Assembly (NCBI RefSeq): GCF_000424105.1
Contig: NZ_AUJG01000002.1
Coordinates: 62,001 to 126,000, forward strand
Direction of reading: 5' to 3'
Length of the DNA stretch: 64,000 nt
From: Lachnospira multipara ATCC 19207
GTDB lineage: Bacteria; Bacillota; Clostridia; Lachnospirales; Lachnospiraceae
The translations under genes were made by a program, and so were the position numbers. How positions within the stretch are numbered: position 1 is the first letter of the stretch; every line of letters begins with the position of its first letter. Below, piece after piece: positions 17,788-25,488 of this stretch. Under the pieces are notes generated by a model that saw nothing but the letters and a program-made list of their open reading frames with translations, made no database searches and was not told the DNA's origin.

Positions 17788-17816
17788 TTGACAAACAAAT
17801 ATTGTTAGTTTATAGT
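17788..17816 (+). promoter_or_regulatory. Sigma-A promoter for the leuA T-box transcript
   Basis: Consensus TTGACA (17788-17793), 17-bp spacer, TATAGT (17811-17816). Expected start is near 17823, just ahead of the T-box. Confidence 0.85.
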
Positions 17817-17840
17817 TTTAATATAATTCAATATTTAAAA

Positions 17841-18103
17841 TGCGATGAAGAGGAATAGTAGTTATGAATCGGAATACAGAGAGCTATCGGTTGGTGAAAG
17901 ATAGATAAAGAGAAGTAATGAACTCGCCTTGGAGCAGCTACCTGAAATTATTTTTTAATAACTGTAGGGCTAGACGGAATGCCAACCGTTATAATGGTCA
18001 GAATATGAAAGTATTTGGTGAGTGCATAGTTTTACTATGAATAAGAGTGGTAACGCGGATTTTATTCGTCTCTTAAAGGGAAACCTTTAAGAGACGTTTT
18101 TTT
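17841..18103 (+). promoter_or_regulatory. T-box riboswitch, leucine-specific (specifier CUC)
   Basis: The leader has the T-box order: a GATGAAGAGGAATAGTAG start of stem I, the distal loop region (GGTTGGTGAAAG), and a specifier context GAACTCGCC...GGAGC with CTC at 17923-17925, a leucine codon. The T-box sequence AAGAGTGGTAACGCGG lies at 18043-18058. Its UGGU pairs with the ACCA end of an uncharged tRNA. A perfect 13-bp terminator hairpin with GAAA loop (18067-18096) and seven T follows. Uncharged tRNA-Leu should stabilise the antiterminator and switch on leuA. The T-box motif differs slightly from the usual AGGGTGGNACCGCG. Confidence 0.93.
18067..18103 (+). terminator. T-box terminator hairpin
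   Basis: A 13-bp perfect stem (18067-18079 with 18084-18096), loop GAAA and seven T. It competes with the antiterminator of the leucine T-box. Confidence 0.92.
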
Positions 18104-18226
18104 ATAGCCTCTTTGGGAAGGGAGACTTTTTAGCGTTAGGATAAAGATAAATTAGTGGCTTTATTTGTCTTTAGGCTTTTGACACATTTTCATAAGTAAG
18201 AGCACTAGAATTAGGAGGAAAGGTTT

Positions 18227-19888
18227 ATGTTTAATTACAAGCAGTACAAGAGAGGCTACTTTATGCCACCAGTTGAGTGCAATGACTGGGTTAAGAAGGA
18301 ATACGTGGATAAGGCACCAATTTGGTGTTCTGTTGATTTAAGAGATGGCAATCAGGCTTTAATAGAACCAATGAGCTTGGCTGAGAAGTTAGAGTTTTAC
18401 AAGATGTTAATTAAGGTGGGCTTTAAGGAAATCGAGATTGGTTTTCCAGCAGCATCAGAGACAGAGTATGAGTTTTGCCGTACTTTAATTGATAATAATA
18501 TGATTCCTGAGGATGTTACAATTCAGGTGCTTACTCAAGCTAGACCTCATATTATTAAGAAGACTTTTGAGGCAGTTAAGGGCGCTCCAAGAGCAATCAT
18601 CCATGTTTACAATTCTACATCTCTTGCACAAAGAGAGCAGGTATTTGCTAAGTCTAAGGAAGAAATTAAGAAGATCGCTATTGAAGGTGCTAAGCTTTTA
18701 AAGGAATTAGCTGAGGCAGATGGCGGAAACTATTTGTTTGAATACAGCCCTGAGTCGTTTACAGGCACAGAGCCAGAATATGCCCTTGAGGTTTGTAACG
18801 CAGTTATTGACCAGTGGCAGCCAACAGCAGACAAGAAGTGCATCATTAACTTACCGGTAACTGTTGAGATGTCTCTTCCTCATGTTTATGCTAGTCAGGT
18901 AGAGTACATGTGTAAGAACATGCATAGTAGGGAAAATGTTATCGTATCCCTTCATCCACACAATGACAGAGGTACAGGCGTTGCCGATTCTGAGCTTGGC
19001 TTACTTGCTGGTGCTGATAGAATTGAGGGTACACTTTTTGGTAATGGTGAGAGAACTGGTAATGTAGATGTTATTACACTTGCTATGAATATGTACTCAC
19101 ATGGTGTTGATCCAAAGCTTGATTTATCTGATATGCCTGAGCTTGCACAGACTTATGAAAAGCTTACTCAGATGACAATTTCTGATAGACATCCATATTG
19201 TGGTAAGTTAGTATTTGCAGCCTTTTCAGGTTCCCATCAGGATGCTATTTCAAAGGGAATGCACTATAGAATCGACCACAATCCAGATCTTTGGACTGTG
19301 CCATATCTTCCAATTAATCCAGAGGATGTTGGTAGAACTTATGATTCTGATGTTATTAGAATTAACAGCCAGTCTGGTAAGGGTGGCGTTGCCTACGTAT
19401 TAGAGAGAAACTTCGGTATGCTTATTCCAAAGGCTATGAGAGAGGATTTAGGCTATGCTGTAAAGGATGTTTCTGATAATGCTCATAAGGAATTAGCTCC
19501 AGACGAGGTACTTGAAATCTTTGAGAAGAGATATAAGAAATACACTCCAAACTTTAAGATTACAGAGGTACATTTTAAGCAGGAAGATGGAATTCAGACA
19601 GCAGTTACTATTGAAGAAAATGGACAGTCTCTTACAGTTAATGCAGCTGGTAAGGGTCGTCTTGATGCAGTAAGTAACGCACTTGCTAAACATTTTAATA
19701 AGCCATGTAATATTACAGTTTATGAAGAGCATGCCTTAAAGAGTGGTTCAGGTGCTTCGGCTATTGCTTATGTAGGTATTGAGGGCGATGATGGCAAGGG
19801 CTACTTTGGTATTGGTATTGATCACGATATTATTAGAGCTTCTATTGATGCGGTTGAGTCAGCTATGAATAGAAGTCTTGATAAGTAG
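18227..19888 (+). CDS. leuA: 2-Isopropylmalate synthase
   Basis: A 553-residue enzyme condensing acetyl-CoA with 2-oxoisovalerate, the committed step of leucine synthesis. The catalytic TIM barrel starts with WCSVDLRDGNQAL, and the metal-binding HPHNDRGTGVA is present. The C-terminal LeuA dimer domain (about residues 425-550) carries the allosteric leucine site. Length and sequence fit the longer LeuA type of actinobacteria and clostridia. An AGGAGGAAAGG site precedes the ATG. Control by the upstream T-box confirms the leucine assignment. It is monocistronic, ended by a terminator. Confidence 0.95.
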   Translation: MFNYKQYKRGYFMPPVECNDWVKKEYVDKAPIWCSVDLRDGNQALIEPMSLAEKLEFYKMLIKVGFKEIEIGFPAASETEYEFCRTLIDNNMIPEDVTIQVLTQARPHIIKKTFEAVKGAPRAIIHVYNSTSLAQREQVFAKSKEEIKKIAIEGAKLLKELAEADGGNYLFEYSPESFTGTEPEYALEVCNAVIDQWQPTADKKCIINLPVTVEMSLPHVYASQVEYMCKNMHSRENVIVSLHPHNDRGTGVADSELGLLAGADRIEGTLFGNGERTGNVDVITLAMNMYSHGVDPKLDLSDMPELAQTYEKLTQMTISDRHPYCGKLVFAAFSGSHQDAISKGMHYRIDHNPDLWTVPYLPINPEDVGRTYDSDVIRINSQSGKGGVAYVLERNFGMLIPKAMREDLGYAVKDVSDNAHKELAPDEVLEIFEKRYKKYTPNFKITEVHFKQEDGIQTAVTIEENGQSLTVNAAGKGRLDAVSNALAKHFNKPCNITVYEEHALKSGSGASAIAYVGIEGDDGKGYFGIGIDHDIIRASIDAVESAMNRSLDK

Positions 19889-19930
19889 GATTTAACAATA
19901 ATGTAGTTTGTTTTTAATAAGGAATTAGCT

Positions 19931-19962
19931 AAGGGATAGGAAAATGTTTCTATCCCTTTTCT
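19931..19962 (+). terminator. Intrinsic terminator of leuA
   Basis: The AAGGGATAG arm at 19931-19939 pairs with CTATCCCTT and is followed by TTCTTT. One bulged base lies near the loop. Confidence 0.75.
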
Positions 19963-20057
19963 TTAGATTAGAAACGAACAAAATTTCTTTTTGGACTTTT
20001 ATTTTTCATAAAAGAATGTTAATATAGGACATGGTAGGTCGAGAAAGGAATTTAATT

Positions 20058-20678
20058 ATGAGAATTATTTTAGCTTCTGCTTCTCCTAGAAGAAAGGAAC
20101 TTTTAGAGCAGGTCGGTATTAAATTTGAGATTATAACTAGTAAGGCAAGTGAGGACATTGAACTAATGCCTCCTTACGATTATGTGAAGGAACTTTCAAG
20201 AAGGAAGGCAAGAGCTGTATTTGATATGCTAAAGGAAAGAGGGGAAGACCTCTCTGATTGTGTGATTATTGGCGCAGATACAGTGGTTTATCACAAGGGC
20301 GAGATTCTAACTAAGCCTAAGGATAAGGAAGATGCTAGAAGAATGATTAAGGGACTTTCTGATAATGCTCATCAGGTTTACACAGGAGTTTGTCTTATTA
20401 AGACAAGTGGCGTGGGCGATAAAGTGGAGGCTAAAGAGATTAGCTTTAGTGAGAAGACAGAAGTTTTAGTCTATCCTTTAACAGATGAGAGTGTGGAAGC
20501 CTACATATCAACTAAAGAGCCTTATGATAAGGCAGGGGCATATGGAATTCAGGGGCTTTTTGCCGCCTACATTAAGGCTATTGAGGGCGACTATAATAAT
20601 GTAGTTGGTTTGCCAGTAGCAAGAATATGTCTTGAACTTTATAAATTAGGATATAGAATAGATTGCGAAAGGTGTTAA
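20058..20678 (+). CDS. maf: Maf-like nucleotide pyrophosphatase
   Basis: A 206-residue cytosolic Maf protein, a nucleotide pyrophosphatase that removes non-canonical or modified dTTP/UTP-type nucleotides and is linked to septum control. Its signature LASASPRRKELLEQVG starts the protein, and the catalytic Asp is in VIIGADTVV. KPKDKEDARRM and AYGIQG are also conserved. AAAGGAA sets the ATG at 20058; the in-frame start at 20031 has no ribosome site. One base separates it from the HAD gene. Confidence 0.92.
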   Translation: MRIILASASPRRKELLEQVGIKFEIITSKASEDIELMPPYDYVKELSRRKARAVFDMLKERGEDLSDCVIIGADTVVYHKGEILTKPKDKEDARRMIKGLSDNAHQVYTGVCLIKTSGVGDKVEAKEISFSEKTEVLVYPLTDESVEAYISTKEPYDKAGAYGIQGLFAAYIKAIEGDYNNVVGLPVARICLELYKLGYRIDCERC

Positions 20679-20679
20679 T

Positions 20680-21465
20680 ATGATACGATTTATAGCAAGT
20701 GACTTAGATGGTACACTACTTCTTAATGGGGCACAGAGTGTAGATGAAGAAACTTTAAGAGCAATAGCTAAGCTTTTAAAGTCGGGAATACATTTTGCTG
20801 CTGCATCAGGTAGACAGATTACCTCTCTAAAGAGACTATTTGAGCCTGTTTCAAAGGATTTGGTATATATTGCTGAGAACGGTGCATTAGTAGCTTATAA
20901 GGACAAGGTAATAGCTAAGACAGCTATGGAGAGAGACTTAGCCCTTGAAATAATTGATGATGTTTATAATAGAGCTAATTGTGAGGTCTTAGTTTCAGGA
21001 CAAAAGACTGCCTATATTAAGCCTAAGACTAAGGAATATCATCACAGAATGACGGAGGTAGTTAACTATCATACAACTCTAGTAGAGGATTTTAGTGAGA
21101 TTAAGGAAGATATTTTAAAGGTGGCTGTTTGTGACCTTTCAGGTATCTCTAATTCTAGAGACTATTTCTTTGATAGATGGCAGGGTAAGGCAAGTATTGC
21201 AGTATCTGGTGATCTTTACCTAGATTTTATGGAGACTAGCGTTTCTAAGGGTAAGGCTATTAATCAGATTAAGGAATATTTTAAATTACAGTCTAATGAG
21301 TGTATGGCATTTGGTGATAATTATAATGATATTACTATGCTTGATAATGTTAAGTATTCTTATGTCATGGAGAAGGCTGTAGCAGATGTTAAGAAACATG
21401 GTAACTACGAGGCCAAGAGAGTAGTTGATACATTAAGGGAGCGTTTCCCACAAATTTTATCATAA
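20680..21465 (+). CDS. HAD-superfamily Cof-type sugar phosphatase
   Basis: A 261-residue IIB-type HAD hydrolase. Motif I is ASDLDGTLL (nucleophile Asp), motif II AASGRQ, the Lys of motif III is in SVSKGKAI, and motif IV is MAFGDNYNDITML. A large Cof cap domain lies between motifs II and III. The family dephosphorylates sugar phosphates, FMN precursors or similar; the substrate is not predictable. Translation is probably coupled to maf. The run is interrupted downstream by an IS607 element. Confidence 0.88.
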   Translation: MIRFIASDLDGTLLLNGAQSVDEETLRAIAKLLKSGIHFAAASGRQITSLKRLFEPVSKDLVYIAENGALVAYKDKVIAKTAMERDLALEIIDDVYNRANCEVLVSGQKTAYIKPKTKEYHHRMTEVVNYHTTLVEDFSEIKEDILKVAVCDLSGISNSRDYFFDRWQGKASIAVSGDLYLDFMETSVSKGKAINQIKEYFKLQSNECMAFGDNYNDITMLDNVKYSYVMEKAVADVKKHGNYEAKRVVDTLRERFPQILS

Positions 21466-21497
21466 GGAGATTGAGTTAAGTAATCAGAATTATTGAT

Positions 21498-21517
21498 AAA
21501 TGTGTTTAAATATACTC
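21498..21517 (+). repeat. IS607 left inverted repeat
   Basis: AAATGTGTTTAAATATACTC is the near-reverse complement (18/20) of 23450-23469 at the right end of the element. It lies just upstream of the recombinase gene and may also be a recombinase binding site. Confidence 0.7.
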
Positions 21518-21533
21518 AAAGGAGTAAACTACT

Positions 21534-22205
21534 ATGAACACATCAAATATCACAAATTATAAACCAAAAGATTTTGCTGAACTATTAGGTGTATCTGTTA
21601 AGACATTACAACGCTGGGATAGGGAAGGAATATTAAAAGCAAACCGAACTCCAACTGATAGGCGTTATTATACTTATGACCAATATCTTCAGTTCAAGGG
21701 CATAAATACAGAAAATGATAATCGTCAGACTGTTATTTACGCCAGAGTATCTACAAGAAACCAAAAAGATATTTTACAAAATCAGGTATATTTTTTACGG
21801 CAGTATTGCAATGCTAAGGGTATTATTGTAAATCAATGTATTAAGGATTATGGTAGCGGTTTAAATTACAACCGTAAGAAATGGAATGAACTATTAGATG
21901 AAGTAATGGAACAAAAAATCAAAACTATCATAGTAACACATAAAGACAGATTTATCAGATTTGGCTATGATTGGTTTGAAAAATTCTGTATGAAGTTTAA
22001 TACAACCATAGTGGTAGTAAACAACGAAGAACTATCACCACAGGAAGAACTTGTACAGGATATTGTTTCAATCCTTCATGAGTTTTCTTGTAGGCTGTAC
22101 GGACTTCGTAAGTATAAAAAACAAATAGAAAGGGATGAGGAAATTGCTAAAGAGCTTCAAGACGGAAATAAATCCGTCAAAGCAGCAAATAGCCAAAATC
22201 AATAA
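21534..22205 (+). CDS. tnpA: IS607-family serine recombinase (TnpA)
   Basis: A 223-residue transposase with an N-terminal MerR-like helix-turn-helix (about residues 10-60: KDFAELLGVSVKTLQRWDREG, RRYYTYDQY) and a C-terminal serine resolvase domain. The catalytic Ser is residue 73 in VIYARVSTRNQKD. This reversed domain order (DNA-binding first) is diagnostic of IS607. GLRKYKKQIE closes the recombinase domain. CAAAGGAG precedes the ATG. It overlaps tnpB by 71 bases. The gene looks intact. Confidence 0.93.
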   Translation: MNTSNITNYKPKDFAELLGVSVKTLQRWDREGILKANRTPTDRRYYTYDQYLQFKGINTENDNRQTVIYARVSTRNQKDILQNQVYFLRQYCNAKGIIVNQCIKDYGSGLNYNRKKWNELLDEVMEQKIKTIIVTHKDRFIRFGYDWFEKFCMKFNTTIVVVNNEELSPQEELVQDIVSILHEFSCRLYGLRKYKKQIERDEEIAKELQDGNKSVKAANSQNQ

Positions 22206-23295
22206 AACTATCGGAACTTGTAGATATATTTACAATTTCTATCTCGCTCATAATAAAGAACTTTACGACAAAGGTGAGAAGTTTATGAGTGGCAAGAGTT
22301 TTAGTGTTTGGCTAAACAATGAATATCTTCCTAATAATCCTGATAAATTATGGATTAAGGAAGTAAGTTCTAAATCAGTAAAGAAATCTATTGAAGATGG
22401 GTGTACTGCTTTTAGAAAATTCTTCAAACATCAAAGCGGATATCCTAATTTCAAGAAAAAGTATAAGTCCGATGTAAAGATGTATTTTGTAAAGAATAAT
22501 CCAAAAGACTGTGCCTGCGAAAGACATAGGATTAACATTCCTACTCTTGGTTGGGTAAAACTAAAAGAAAAAGGTTATATACCTACAACTAAAGATGAAT
22601 GGAAAATTAAAAGCGGTACAGTTTCTAAAAAAGCGGATAGATACTATGTTTCGGTTCTTGTAGAAGTCCCTGACAACAAGATTGCCAATAATTCTAATGA
22701 GGGAATTGGTATAGATTTAGGATTAAAGGATTTTGCAATCATTTCTAATGGTCACACTTACAAGAATATTAACAAGTCAGTAAAACTTAAGAAACTTGAA
22801 AAACAATTACGTAGAGAGCAAAGGAGTCTCTCACGTAAGTATGAGAATTTAAAGAAAGGAGAGTCCACTCAAAAAAATATACAAAAACAAAAGCTCAAGG
22901 TACAGAAAATTCATCATAGGATAGACAATATTCGAACAGATTACATTAACAAAACGATAGCGGAGATAGTGAAATCCAAGCCGTCTTATATAACTATTGA
23001 AGATTTAAATGTATCAGGAATGATGAAGAACAAGCATCTTTCAAAAGCCGTTGTATCACAGAAGTTCTATGAATTTAGAACTAAACTTAAAGCAAAATGT
23101 GATGACAATGGCATTGAATTAAGAGTTGTAGATAGATTTTATCCATCATCAAAACTATGTCACTGCTGCGGCTCTATCAAGAAAGACTTAAAGCTTTCAG
23201 ATAGAATATACAAATGCAGTTGTGGCTATGTTGAGGATAGGGATTTCAATGCCAGTCTAAATCTAAAAGATGCTTTAACTTACGAAGTTGCATAA
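22135..23295 (+). CDS. tnpB: TnpB, RNA-guided RuvC-type nuclease of IS607
   Basis: A 386-residue TnpB with an N-terminal helical domain (TEINPSKQQIAKINKTIG, FRKFFKHQSGYPNFKKK), then the RuvC nuclease. All three acidic residues are present: Asp194 (GIDLGLKDFA), Glu289 (ITIEDLNVSGM) and Asp370 (EDRDFNASLNL). The zinc ribbon CHCCG...CSCG lies between the second and third. TnpB proteins are programmable nucleases guided by an omega RNA from the element's right end; they favour retention of the element at its site. Nothing in the sequence suggests inactivation. The start overlaps tnpA, with AAAGGG upstream. Confidence 0.93.
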   Translation: MRKLLKSFKTEINPSKQQIAKINKTIGTCRYIYNFYLAHNKELYDKGEKFMSGKSFSVWLNNEYLPNNPDKLWIKEVSSKSVKKSIEDGCTAFRKFFKHQSGYPNFKKKYKSDVKMYFVKNNPKDCACERHRINIPTLGWVKLKEKGYIPTTKDEWKIKSGTVSKKADRYYVSVLVEVPDNKIANNSNEGIGIDLGLKDFAIISNGHTYKNINKSVKLKKLEKQLRREQRSLSRKYENLKKGESTQKNIQKQKLKVQKIHHRIDNIRTDYINKTIAEIVKSKPSYITIEDLNVSGMMKNKHLSKAVVSQKFYEFRTKLKAKCDDNGIELRVVDRFYPSSKLCHCCGSIKKDLKLSDRIYKCSCGYVEDRDFNASLNLKDALTYEVA

Positions 23296-23473
23296 TCAAG
23301 CAAACGCAAGTATGTACCGAAGGCTATTTTCGGGAATTAACGACTGTGGAGTGTACAAGAACTTGTGAGTAGTGTGTTACTTGTAACCACAAAAGCATAC
23401 ACGTTGAAACAGTAAGTAATGTTCGTGAGAACTTACAACATCTCGATGTGAGTATACTTAATCACATTTTGAG
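23296..23473 (+). ncRNA. Candidate omega RNA region of the IS607 right end
   Basis: The 178 bases after tnpB are non-coding and hairpin-rich. GTAAGT (23412-23417) pairs with ACTTAC (23431-23436), with an alternative inner GTTC-GTGA-GAAC; GTGTTAC/GTAACCAC and ACAA/TTGT stems lie upstream. In characterised TnpB systems the guide RNA scaffold overlaps the 3' end of tnpB and runs to the right end, with flanking host DNA as guide. By that rule the guide would begin at about 23474 (TGGCAGATTATTATGG). The structure and ends are inferred, not demonstrated. Confidence 0.55.
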
Positions 23474-23485
23474 TGGCAGATTATT

Positions 23486-23752
23486 ATGGACGAGAAGCAT
23501 TTAACAGCCTGTGCAGAGGTTTTCTTAAAAGAGCAAGCTAAACTTTTTATGGAGGATGTAGTCTTTGATCTTGATGAGGCTAAGGATTTTCTTGAAGAGT
23601 CTTTTGCTTTTGTTTGTAAGGACATTAAGGAATTAAGAGATGCCCTAGCAGAAGAAGGTATGGATGTTAGTTCTATGTCTGATGAAGAATTAGAAGAGCA
23701 GCTAGAAGTTTTTAAGCTTCCTAGTGGCGAATATTTTGTAGTTGAAGGTTAG
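23486..23752 (+). CDS. Conserved small acidic protein, function unknown
   Basis: An 88-residue helical, acidic protein with two segments resembling a helical pair (DVVFDLDEAKDFLEESFAFV and LRDALAEEGMDVSSMSDEEL) and the C-terminus LPSGEYFVVEG. I recall similar short proteins beside rlmH in other Lachnospiraceae but know no function. The IS607 element ends about 12 bases before its ATG. There is only a weak GAGTGG in place of the usual GGAGG, so the insertion may have displaced its native ribosome site or promoter. Confidence 0.65.
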   Translation: MDEKHLTACAEVFLKEQAKLFMEDVVFDLDEAKDFLEESFAFVCKDIKELRDALAEEGMDVSSMSDEELEEQLEVFKLPSGEYFVVEG

Positions 23753-23764
23753 AGGTGAATATGC

Positions 23765-24244
23765 TTGAAGATTAACATTGTATGCGTTGGCAAGGTGAAA
23801 GAGAAGTTCTTTACAGGTGCTATTGATGAGTATTCTAAGAGACTTTCAAGATACTGTAATTTAAAGATTATAGAGCTTCCTGATGAGAAGACACCGGATA
23901 ATGCAAGTGATACTGTTAATGACTTAATCAAAAGAAAAGAAGGGGAGAGAATTTTATCTAATATAAAAGACGACTCCTATGTTATAGCCCTTGCCATTGA
24001 AGGCAAGATGTTAGATTCTGTTGAGTTATCAAAAAAGATTGATGAGTTAGGAATTTCTGGAAAGAGCGATATTAGCTTTGTGATTGGTGGTTCCCTTGGC
24101 TTATCAAGTGAGGTCTTAGCTAGAGCAGACTATAAGCTTAGCTTTTCTAAGATGACCTTCCCACACCAGTTAATGCGTGTGATTTTACTTGAACAGATTT
24201 ATAGAAGCTATAGAATTATGAAGAACGAGCCATATCATAAGTAG
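23765..24244 (+). CDS. rlmH: 23S rRNA (pseudouridine1915-N3)-methyltransferase RlmH
   Basis: A 159-residue SPOUT-class methyltransferase that methylates pseudouridine 1915 in helix 69 of 23S rRNA. The full length matches the family: KINIVCVGKVKEKFF at the start, the SAM-binding FVIGGSLGLSSEV, and the invariant end SFSKMTFPHQLMRV...EQIYRSYRIMKNEPYHK. The start is TTG at 23765, placed by AGAGGTG at 23751-23757; the nearby ATG at 23761 is in another frame and stops after four codons. The stop codon lies inside a GC-rich hairpin. Confidence 0.93.
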   Translation: MKINIVCVGKVKEKFFTGAIDEYSKRLSRYCNLKIIELPDEKTPDNASDTVNDLIKRKEGERILSNIKDDSYVIALAIEGKMLDSVELSKKIDELGISGKSDISFVIGGSLGLSSEVLARADYKLSFSKMTFPHQLMRVILLEQIYRSYRIMKNEPYHK

Positions 24245-24380
24245 CTCTTCCAAAGGAAGAGCTACACGTGTGCGAGCTGCGGCTTTGCCGCATCTAATGC
24301 GAGCACTTCCCCCCTTGTGGTGGGGAAAGAGCTACACGTGTGCGAGCAGCGGCCCTGCCGCATCTAATGCGAGTACTTCC
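24241..24380 (+). repeat. GC-rich hairpin and 52-bp direct repeat pair
   Basis: An 11-bp palindrome (24241-24251 with 24255-24265) covers the rlmH stop. Two 52-bp copies (24259-24310 and 24329-24380) match at 48 of 52 positions. Each holds a perfect TGCGGC-type hairpin (CGGC...GCCG); the paired GC core differs between copies only in the loop and one flank. A TTCCCC/GGGGAA hairpin lies between them. GC is far above the surrounding coding DNA. No coding function is supported. Confidence 0.8.
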
Positions 24381-24431
24381 ACATCTATAGCGAACATATT
24401 ACAGAAATTATGGACTAAAGGAGTAGGGATT

Positions 24432-25427
24432 TTGAAGACTAACAAGAAGAGATTAATTGCTTTAGTGTCTGCAGCGGTTTTAGTTGCAGCATGTTTAATT
24501 TTTATGATTTTTTTCAATGGCCACTTTGTTTATATATCAACAGGGCTAAATTCTAATACTATTCTTAAGCTAGACGGTATTACAATGACTAAGACCGAAG
24601 CTAAGATTTTAATGTCTGATGCTAGAAGCCAGTATGAAGAGCTTTTAGGTGAGGATATCTGGAATGAGACAATTGATGGAGAATCTTTTTATTCTTATGT
24701 TAATGATCAAATTAAAGTTAAGTTAATAAGAGTTGCTATGCTAAATAAGCTAGCAAAGGAAAGAGGCGTTGTTTTAAGTAGAGATGAAGAGAACAACGTA
24801 GAGGCAGCAGCTGCTGAGTATTACAATAACTTATCCGATGATGATAAGAAGCAGTTAGATGTAAGTTTAGAGGATCTAGAAGAGATGTATACTAAATTTG
24901 CCATTGCTAATAAGTTATATGAGGATATTATTTCTGAATATGACATTGAGGTAAGTTATGATGATGCTAGAGTTATTGATATTCAGTATATTGTAAGCGA
25001 TTCTAAGGAAGAGGTGGAGAATGCCTATAATAGCATTCAGTCAGGTAGCTCTTTCTTTGCCCTTGCAAAGGAAATCAATGACGATGGCAATTATGAAATG
25101 GAATTAAAGAAGGGTGAAATGGATCAGACATTTGAAGACATTGCCTTTAACCTATCTACTGGTGATATGAGTGAGGTTTTTGAAGTAAATGGACTTTATT
25201 ATCTAATTCGTTGTACTTCTGATAATGATAAAACTAAGACTGAAGTCAATAAGACAACAATCTTAGAAAGCAAGCAATTAGAGCAGTTTAATGAGTATAT
25301 GAATGAGTACGAATCAAAGTATTATGTAGATTTTAATACAGGAGTTTGGGCAAAACTTAGCGTTCGTTCTAATTCAATTTATTCATCAAATTTTGAAAGT
25401 ATTTTTAATTCTTATTTATCTAATTAA
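24432..25427 (+). CDS. Extracytoplasmic peptidyl-prolyl isomerase, PrsA/SurA-like
   Basis: A 331-residue exported foldase. The N-terminus is a basic stretch followed by a hydrophobic segment with a lipobox-like LVAAC; the following residues stay hydrophobic, so it is either a lipoprotein or a membrane-anchored protein. A SurA-N-like helical region (about 60-180) is followed by a parvulin domain (about 180-290: IDIQYIVSDSKEEVENAY, FALAKEINDDG, GDMSEVFEVNGLYYLI). The start is TTG at 24432, fitted by AAAGGAG at 24417-24423. Longer in-frame starts run into the GC-rich repeat and are rejected. Likely role: folding of secreted proteins. Confidence 0.8.
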   Translation: MKTNKKRLIALVSAAVLVAACLIFMIFFNGHFVYISTGLNSNTILKLDGITMTKTEAKILMSDARSQYEELLGEDIWNETIDGESFYSYVNDQIKVKLIRVAMLNKLAKERGVVLSRDEENNVEAAAAEYYNNLSDDDKKQLDVSLEDLEEMYTKFAIANKLYEDIISEYDIEVSYDDARVIDIQYIVSDSKEEVENAYNSIQSGSSFFALAKEINDDGNYEMELKKGEMDQTFEDIAFNLSTGDMSEVFEVNGLYYLIRCTSDNDKTKTEVNKTTILESKQLEQFNEYMNEYESKYYVDFNTGVWAKLSVRSNSIYSSNFESIFNSYLSN

Positions 25428-25447
25428 GATTTATATGAATTTATTAT

Positions 25448-25468
25448 TGAAAGCGAAGCTTTCATTTA
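25448..25468 (+). terminator. Weak hairpin between the foldase and parE-like gene
   Basis: TGAAAGC-GAA-GCTTTCA (25448-25464) is followed by TTTAAAT. A 7-bp stem with a poor T-tract; termination is likely only partial. Confidence 0.4.
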
Positions 25469-25488
25469 AATAAAAGGGAGAAAATTTT

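Larger units (their letters stand above)
21476..23473 (+). mobile_element. IS607-family insertion sequence, apparently complete
   Basis: It contains a serine-recombinase transposase and tnpB in the family order. A 20-bp inverted repeat, 18/20 matched, lies near the ends: 21498-21517 against 23450-23469. TTGAG occurs at both borders (21471-21475 and 23469-23473), so the element probably spans 21476-23473, about 2.0 kb. The exact ends are an inference. It separates the maf-HAD pair from the small-protein/rlmH pair and ends 12 bases before the next start codon. Confidence 0.8.

Noticed and set aside
24270-24431. Longer N-terminus for the foldase gene
   Set aside because: The extra codons lie in the GC-rich repeat, give an unlikely peptide and remove the good AAAGGAG/TTG start with its signal sequence.
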